From Humulus lupulus (taxonomy: Eukaryota; Streptophyta; Magnoliopsida; Rosales; Cannabaceae), in NCBI RefSeq assembly GCF_963169125.1, contig NC_084794.1, forward strand, positions 113,374,358 through 113,438,357: a stretch of 64,000 nt of DNA, read 5' to 3'. Of this stretch, positions 57,660 to 64,000 are shown one piece after another. A model generated the notes under the pieces. It was not told the DNA's origin and made no database searches. It was given only the letters and a program-made list of their open reading frames with translations. The translations under genes and the position numbers were made by a program. Position 1 is the stretch's first letter. Each line of letters starts with the position of its first letter.

Positions 57660-58165
57660 TATGTGACATTCATTAGAAGAGTAATTAGGCTCTTCGAGTG
57701 CTAGTAAGGTTTAGTACTATGATCTAGCCAGATGCGAATGTCTCCAAGTGAGGTTATGCCCCGAGGTCTGTCCTCAGTGGTGCGGATGTCTCCCAGGGAG
57801 ATCACGCCCCGAGGACCTCAGGCGGTCCTCGCTCTCTTCATTCGCCAGTCTCTCAGAACTAGGATTCTCGTCCTTGGGCCTAGAGTAGCTACCAAGTGTC
57901 AGTCGGCGTAACTATGGCCCACCAGATCATCTGAAAACTTTTGATGAGCCTCAATTAGTGGTGTTGAGTTCGTACCCTCGACAATCGACATTTCCCACAA
58001 CGTCGACTGACATGGGCGAACATGCGTCGTATCTTGACATGGTCAAATACCTATTCCCCTTGAAGTATGGGTCATGTGCAATCCGCCTGGGTCATGTTCT
58101 TTCCGAATATACGATCGACTTATGTGTTTTGTTAAATGATAATTCAGATCATGTGCTTTAACAAA
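57660..58165. mobile_element. Fragment of a GC-richer LTR or element
   Basis: About 500 bp whose composition differs sharply from its AT-rich surroundings. It includes 'ccccgagg' repeated twice ('gatgtctcc', 'cacgccccgaggacctc'), as in plant LTRs. Boundaries, family and coding potential are not recognisable; the 67-residue frame at 57958-58161 matches nothing I know. Confidence 0.35.
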
Positions 58166-58730
58166 AATGGTACAAAATAGTACCCTAAATCCGATTTCAG
58201 TCAAAATATTTTCAATTATAAGATAAATTCTTGGGTCGTTAGTGATGCGATTGGTTCAAAGTAGTTGAGAAAGTAGTCAGAGAGCTGAGAATGAAAAATT
58301 ATATTTGAATTTTTTTTTTTACTAAAATTGGGTATAAGGTACTATTTTGTAAAATATATAGTCTGAATTATCATTTATCAAAATATAAAAGCCGATCGCA
58401 AATTTGGGAAAAATACAGGTGAAACTGGTATTTTTCTCATATAAATATAATGAAATAAATTTATTAAAAATAAATCATTAGTAAATTTATTATATTAAAT
58501 ATTATATTCATATGTCACTTGAGGATAGCTGGAGTAGTTGGGTGACCGTGCATAAGAGGGGAAGTGCTAATTATAGAAAAAAAATAAAAAATTACTATAT
58601 ACATCATTATATTTTTAATATAATTTATGTTGTTACCATAAAAGTTTTTTTTATTTAGAAAAAATAAATTTCCATAAATAATCTATATCTATAAGTAGTA
58701 ATAAAAAATAATCAATAGTTTCTATATATA
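58166..58730. other. No gene seen
   Basis: AT-rich; contains 'ggtacaaaatagtaccctaa' and 'aaggtactattttgtaaaat' near 58167 and 58336, an inverted pair that may mark another small foldback element of about 200 bp. Confidence 0.4.
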
Positions 58731-59108
58731 GGAAAATTTTATAGAATGGGTGTCAGTTTAGCCCCTACTAGTGGGAGCATTTCTATTTCAACATGTAGAG
58801 AAAGTATAACTTAAATTTTTTATATAACGTTGTATATTGTAGTTATAACATACATCCCATCAGTTTTTAGAAAATTTTGAATAATTTACGATGCTCAAAA
58901 TATGGTTCAAACAGTCATTTGTATGTGTGCTTTTTTTTTAAAACGCATTTAACTAACAATTATAAACTCTAATTTTCAGCATTGTAAAATATTCAAAAAA
59001 ATTTGAAAACTGGTGGAATGCTTACTATAACTACAATATACACTGCAATAATTTTTTTTTATTATAATTTCTTCATGCTGAAAAACAAGCACCCTACTAT
59101 AAATTTTC

Positions 59109-59110
<2 letters not shown>
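58731..59110. mobile_element. TA-targeting foldback MITE, copy C (diverged)
   Basis: Flanked by tatata on the left and by a (TA)n tract on the right. Inverted halves include 'gttgtatattgtagttataa' with 'tataactacaatatacactg' and 'gcatttctatttc'. Same family as 59147-59543 and 59561-59974, but more diverged. Confidence 0.8.
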
Positions 59111-59111
<1 letters not shown>

Positions 59112-59143
<32 letters not shown>

Positions 59144-59146
59144 TAG
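59112..59146. repeat. TA microsatellite between MITEs C and A
   Basis: Uninterrupted (TA)n of about 27 bases followed by 'aaatata'. Confidence 0.95.
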
Positions 59147-59543
59147 GGGAATTCTTTTATAGGAGCTTCATTTTAAGCTTTACTGGTTGGACTCTCAGTA
59201 TTCTTGACACGTAAACAGTTTTCGACGCGATTTTTTTATGACCGTGTATATTAGAGCTATTTAGAACATCGGTGCGATTTTTAGAAAATTCTGAATAGTT
59301 TACAGTAACGAAAACTATGTTCAAACATGTTGTTGCACGCGTGACAAATTTTTTTTATGCGCGTGGAAAACAACATGTTTGAACCTAGTTTTCGATACTG
59401 TAAACTATTTAGAATTTTCTGAAAATTTACAGGATGCTCTAAACAACTACAATATACACGGTCATAAAAAAAATCGCGCGCGAAAACTGTTTACGGGTCG
59501 AGAAACACTAAGAGCTTCACCAGTAGGGCTTAAAAGAATTGTC
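59147..59543. mobile_element. TA-targeting foldback MITE, copy A
   Basis: Starts GGGGAATTCTTTTATAGGAG. The arms pair almost perfectly ('atgttcaaacatgttgt' with 'acaacatgtttgaacct', 'cgtgtatattagagc' with 'caatatacacgg'). About 14 bp are missing from its right end relative to the left. Non-coding hairpin. Confidence 0.9.
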
Positions 59544-59560
59544 TTATATACATATATATA

Positions 59561-59974
59561 GGGGAATTCTCCTATAGGGGCTTCACTTTAAGCCCTACCG
59601 GTATGGCTTTCAGTGTTTCTCGACCCGTGAACAGTTTTCAGTGCGACTTTTTTTTATGACCGTGTATATTGTAGCTATTTAGAGCATCCTGCAAATTTTC
59701 AGAAAATTCCGAATAGTTTACAGTACCGAAAACTAGGTTCAAACATGTTGTTTTTCACTCGAATAAAAAAAATTAGTCACGCGTGCAACAACATGTTTGA
59801 ACCTAGTTTTCGGTACTGTAAACTATTCTGAATTTTCTGAAAATTTGCAGGATGCTCTAAATAGCTACAATATACACGGTCATAAAAAATTCATGCCGAA
59901 AACTGTTCAAGGATTGTAAACACTGAGAGTTATACCGGTAGGCCTTAAAGTGAAACTTCTAGCGGAGAATTCTC
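59561..59974. mobile_element. TA-targeting foldback MITE, copy B
   Basis: Starts GGGGAATTCTCCTATAGG and ends CGGAGAATTCTC. Near-perfect inverted arms. TA-rich tracts flank it on both sides (59550-59560 and 59979-59994). Confidence 0.92.
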
Positions 59975-60612
59975 ACATATATATATATATATATTTATAG
60001 TCTTCAACTTCCAATGTATATAATGAAGACAAATTTGGTGGTCATCCTTATTTTCTCTTTCTCTTCAACTTCCAATGTGCTAAACCGACTTAATTTCATT
60101 TTATGTATATAATGAAGATTTCTTGAGCTTTATTTTGTCTTCTTGCCAATAGATGAAAATTAGTGAAAAGTTTGTCTTCATTAATTTTTTTTTATTATAT
60201 TTCTACTTTTATTATGTCTAACATATATTACTATGTCATAACAATTATTTTAATAACAACCATAACATAAGAAAATGCCTTTAAAAACGGTGAATATAAT
60301 AAACATAAAATTAATTTATTAAATGCTGTATTATATTTTAGATGACCAGTATGTGCATGTGGCACATACTAAAATTAATAATAATAATACATTAAAAGAA
60401 TTGTCACACGAATTAAAAGATAAGGAGTATTTTTTATTTCAAATTTGAACTAAAATAAAAAATGAAATAATATTTAAGAAAATGTAGCACACCAATTATT
60501 CTTTTTATTTAATGGTTTGTAAATTATTATTTCATAATATTGTTCAAATGTTTGTTTTATTTTTATTTGTTAAGTGGATAATTGATTTAATTAATTTTAT
60601 TTTAGAGAAATT
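59975..60612. other. No gene seen
   Basis: AT-rich. A small direct repeat 'cttcaacttccaatgt' occurs at about 60002 and 60063. Confidence 0.5.
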
Positions 60613-60849
60613 GGTGAAATGATATTTTTTTAAGTGATTTTGCACTCTGGCCTACTTTTGATCATTTTTGCAAAATGACCTCTGTCTAAAATTCGACGAG
60701 TTGTCTAAATTTTTCGACCGGTTGTCTACAATTTTCAACCGGCTGTTTGGATTTTTCGACCACCTGTCTAAATTATGAGATGTCATTTTGTAAAGAATTA
60801 TTAAAACTAGGCTAGAGTGCAAAATGACTTTAAAAAATGTCATTTTTCC
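60613..60849. mobile_element. Small foldback MITE
   Basis: About 237 bp. The left 'aagtgattttgcactctggc' and right 'gctagagtgcaaaatgactt' are inverted copies. Between them 'gtctaaa' and 'ttcgacc' repeat several times. No coding capacity and no clear target duplication. Confidence 0.75.
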
Positions 60850-60889
60850 AAATGACCATTTTATTTTATTATTTTGTGCATGTGTGTTG

Positions 60890-62017
60890 TTTGTGTTAGG
60901 AGAAATAGTATTTGCCTCAATGGAAATGGTAAGAAATACAATTCTATGCAATATATTACAAATAAATAATTACTGATTAAAAAGAGTGTTACAACTCTAT
61001 AACTGAAAATACAAATAAAAGGAGAATGAGATGTAAGATAATAGAAATAGAAGTACAACTCAATTACAAAAGATACAAATAAACTAGAAGTGTTTTAATA
61101 AAGGAAACAAAATGATTACAACTCTTAAACAAAGTACAAGTAAATAGAAAAAGAAGAAAAGCAATAGAAGAAAATAAGAACAAGAACAAAAACAATAAAC
61201 TCTCACTCACACAACCAAAGTGAAGAGTGTTGGGGATCACCAACTTGAACAAGGTTTGAAACCTTTGTCCAAAAGCGTATTTCCCCCTAACTCAAGCACT
61301 AAGGGATCTCTCACAGATTTTGGAAATGCTGTCTGGAATAATCAAGCCTCAAGGTATTTTCTAGCCAAGTGCTCTAATGGATAGAAAAGTTGTGTGTTTC
61401 AAGTGAGCAATAGGCTCCTATTTATAGAGTTTAGAGACACCCTTTGAATTTCAAATTTCACCAACCCACATGGCTGTTACCAATGATTAATTTGATTTTT
61501 ATAGAATTAAAAATGAGATTTGGGAGTTATTTGGGTTTTTGGAACCGTTCAACAAAGATTGAAAAAACTGAAAATTTGGTCAGAAATACACATGTGGCCG
61601 CGGCCAGAGACATCAGTGGGCGTGGCCAGTGACCAATTTCAGCACTTGAAAATGTGCTATTTCTCCAAATGGTTCCAAACCCTCCCAAATTATTTTATAA
61701 CCCCCAAAACATATTATTGGGGTTAAAAGCATATCTCTAACAGCCATTTCACATATGGCTTTTATGAAATTCATCTCAATATTGTGTAACTACAAATTTA
61801 CACAATAAATGGTAAAATTTGGAAGTTACAAATTTGTAGCTAAATTTGTAACACCAAATATGTTACATATTTGGATATTTCTCATATATCTAAATATTGT
61901 AACTCTCTATTATATGTTACAATATGTGACACTCTTTGTCACATTTATTTAATATAAAACATTATATTATAATATAATATAAGTTTACATTATATTATAT
62001 TATAAAATAATATAACA
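60890..62017 (-). repeat. 3' LTR of the copia element (left edge approximate)
   Basis: The right edge, ATATAACA at 62017, adjoins the polypurine tract, so on the minus strand it starts TGTTATATT. It contains a very AT-rich U3 portion and a transcript leader-like part (61200-61450). The left edge near 60890 is a guess from the first plausible TG. Confidence 0.55.
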
Positions 62018-62031
62018 TTCTCCCACTAGAT
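62018..62031 (-). other. Polypurine tract of the copia element
   Basis: Minus strand ATCTAGTGGGAGAA directly before the LTR TG; the 'AGTGGGAGAA' form is common in copia elements. Confidence 0.8.
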
Positions 62032-62612
62032 TAAATAGTTATCTTATTGTAACACTTATTTAATCAATCATTATATTTTAAAATATAAACATATCCCCCA
62101 CTTGATCAAATAAGAACTCTCTCTTATAGGAGTCATTGCATTAGTGCATAAAATAAAGTGTTTTTCAACTTGAACTTTACTATAGTGTAATTATCACAAA
62201 ATTTGTCGAAAAATTTGGTTGCACTAGGCATTGAACCATCTTTTCATGATAACGAATCGGTGATAACACACACACACATTTGCGATGTTCACTTGAGACA
62301 TCTATGTCTTGCTTTGCACCGTTAATGGCCATGTGCACTTTCCATTCATGAACGTTCTTGAGAATACTCTCAATTCTCATGAGAGACGGCACCACCCTTA
62401 GGTCCATATAGGTAGATTTTTTACAGTATTTTGTTACCAAAATTACTTGTCTTCAAAAACCTTTCGGTTTTAACCCTCAACTTGGTAACTCACAAGTACT
62501 CAATATCTCATATGGGACTTGTTTTGAGTACAACTAATATTCATTTGATTGACTTGTTGTTACCTATTGAACATAACACTAGTTGAATAACTAGTGTTAA
62601 GATAGATTACCA
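62032..62612 (-). other. Copia 3' untranslated region
   Basis: Between the pol stop and the polypurine tract. It includes a second purine tract on the minus strand ('CAAGTGGGGGATATG', plus 62092-62106), possibly a central-type or spare polypurine tract. No extra ORF of note (62180-62440 is open but not recognisable). Confidence 0.5.
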
Positions 62613-64000
62613 TCAATAGTGAATCTCTTTGGGGAGTTTAAGTCTCATCCCTCGAGATGATGTAGCCACTAAATCCCTCGTTAGTGGCTTAGTGAAAGGA
62701 TCCGCCAGATTTTCACTTGTTCTCACATAGGATATTGAGATGACTCCTCTTTGAATCAATTCTCTTACATATCCATGTCTTAGACTAATGTGTCTAGACT
62801 TCCCATTATACACACCGCTGTATGCTCTAGTCAATGTCGCTTGGCTATCACAATGTATCGATGTAGTGGATACATTCTCTTTGATTAGGGGTATCTCTAT
62901 CAACAGATTCTTTAACCATTCAGTCTCTTTGCCGGTAGCAATTAGAGCTATAAACTCTGCTTCCATAGTGGAATGAGATATACAGGTTTGTTTATTGGAA
63001 CTCCAAGAAATTGCACATCCACCAAGTGTAAATACCCAACCAGTTGTGGACAAATTGTCCCCAAGATTGGATATCCAGCTTGCATCTGTATATCCTTCTA
63101 AGATTGAAGGAAATTTGGAGTAGTGAAGGCTTAGTCCTTTGGTTTTCTTGAGATAACCTAGGACTCTTCCAATCGCCTTCCAGTGATCCACACTTGGAAT
63201 ACTTGTAAACCTACTAAGTTTACTCACCGCAAATGCTATATCATGTCTAGTACATTGAGCAGCGTACATTAGACTCCCTACAGCACTAGCGTATTCCAAT
63301 TGAGCCACCGCTCTTCCTTCATTCTTCTCTAGTTTTACAATATGATCGAATGGAGTATTGGCATCTTTAACCTTAAGATGGTTAAATTTGTTCAATACTT
63401 TCTCAACATAGTGGGCTTGCCCTAACGCAAAACCCCCACTATGTTTCTTTACTTTGATACCACGTGTGGTGTCAACTTCTCCAAGATCTTTCATCTTGAA
63501 GGTTGATGATAGAAACATCTTCGTTTCTTCTATCCCTTTCATGCTATCACTTAGAATAAGCATGCCATCCACGTATAAGCAAACAATGATCACATATCCC
63601 TTACAAGTTTTGGAATACAAACACTTGTCTCCATTGTTATGTCTAAACTCATTAGACATGATAGCTTGGTCAAATTTCTCATGCCATTGCTTAGGAGCTT
63701 GTTTCAATCCATATAAGGATTTACAAGTCTACATACTTTATGTTCATATTTTGGTAGGACAAACCCTTCGGGTTGTTCCATATATACCTCCTCATTGAGG
63801 TCACCATTAAGGAATGTCGTTTTGACATCCATTTGATGAACATACAAGTTGTGTATAAAAGCTAAAGCGAGCAAAATTCTTATAGAAGTTGTTCTTGCAA
63901 CAGACACATAGGTATCGAAATAATCAATACCCTCTTTTTGCCTAAACCCTTTAGCTACTAATCTAGCTTTAAAGGTTTGGATAGTGCCGTCAGTGTGGTA
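62613..64000 (-). pseudogene. pol: Ty1/copia RT-RNase H, frameshifted, partial
   Basis: From the window edge the minus strand reads 'FKARLVAKGFRQKEGIDYFD', 'HQMDVKTTFLNGDLNEEVYM' and 'QPEGFV', the copia RT start. Near 63718 one base is missing before 'LYGLKQ', so RT changes frame. The second piece (63707-62613, 364 codons) has '[11 protein letters not shown]', the catalytic box as YVDG instead of YVDD (63564-63566), '[12 protein letters not shown]', and RNase H with 'TDASWISN', '[10 protein letters not shown]' and 'HCDSQATL'. It ends 'KLPKEIHY'. RT makes cDNA from element RNA in cytoplasmic particles; with the frameshift and the changed catalytic aspartate this copy should be inactive. Confidence 0.9.

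Larger units (their letters stand above)
60890..64000 (-). mobile_element. Ty1/copia element, 3' half, runs off the window
   Basis: Minus-strand order: RT, RNase H, stop at 62613, ~595-bp 3' region, polypurine tract, LTR. Upstream domains (gag, protease, integrase) and the 5' LTR lie beyond base 64000. The left edge of the LTR is approximate because the partner LTR is not visible. Confidence 0.85.

Noticed and set aside
60652..61252. Several short minus-strand frames around the copia LTR edge
   Set aside because: Low-complexity Phe/Leu/Ser-rich products of AT-rich DNA, crossing a MITE and the LTR.
1..64000. tRNA or rRNA genes
   Set aside because: Scanned by eye for cloverleaf A/B-box pairs and rRNA blocks; the only tRNA-like strings are primer-binding sites of retrotransposons.

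Overview
This is nuclear DNA of a flowering plant, most likely a eudicot. It shows AT-rich intergenic sequence, GT-AG introns, layers of nested LTR retrotransposons, a Mutator-like DNA transposon carrying a Ulp1-type protease gene, several MITE families and one intact-looking spliced host gene. The species cannot be told from the sequence alone. I see no rRNA, tRNA or bacterial-style features.

Region 1, bases 1-19852, is a retrotransposon stack. A truncated Tekay-like LTR (1-1754) is followed by the 3' end of a Ty3/gypsy element with antisense-ORF remnants and a plus-strand LTR (3870-4612). Next comes a decayed minus-strand RT/RNase H fragment (about 4830-5817), then a second copy of the same 3' end (5818-6659 and 18985-19852). 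That second copy is split by a 12.3 kb minus-strand Tekay/Del chromovirus (6660-18984; tRNA-iMet PBS, near-perfect TSD). The Tekay element itself holds a solo LTR (13986-16378) and an internal 385-bp tandem duplication in pol.

Region 2, 19853-32960, is the most interesting part. A tandem TRIM array (three ~200-bp LTRs) was split by a ~4 kb solo LTR with a perfect TATTC target duplication. That solo LTR was in turn split by an 8.4 kb Mutator-like element (23203-31630; long TIRs, 8-bp TSD). The MULE has two convergent genes: an intact MURA transposase on the plus strand and, on the minus strand, a DUF1985/Ulp1 protease gene interrupted by two stop codons. Dense TCGA-core repeats fill an intron of each gene and the DNA upstream of the protease. 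They lie in opposite orientation in the two halves of the element.

Region 3, 32961-44660: remnants of a plus-strand Ty1/copia element (gag, then a protease-like piece) are split by a copia-type LTR. That LTR is itself split by a young Ty3/gypsy element (33892-41885, perfect GATAA TSD, LTRs about 1% different). The young element keeps only integrase plus a large spliced-looking antisense ORF of the 'putative gypsy type transposon' family. An orphan MULE SWIM zinc finger follows.

Region 4, 44660-60900, is the gene-bearing AT-rich part. A five-exon MscS-like mechanosensitive channel gene (47173-51167, minus) is the only convincing host gene, and a short PPR-like piece lies at 54313-54585. Around them sit at least seven foldback MITEs, including three head-to-tail copies separated by TA microsatellites.

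Region 5, about 60890-64000, is the 3' half of a minus-strand Ty1/copia element (RT, RNase H, PPT, LTR) that runs off the window, with a frameshift and a changed YVDD box.

Nesting order, outermost to innermost, in regions 2-3: copia gag > TRIM array > 4 kb solo LTR > MULE, and copia > copia LTR > Tat-like element. Element boundaries rest on terminal TG..CA, TSDs and repeat pairs read by eye.
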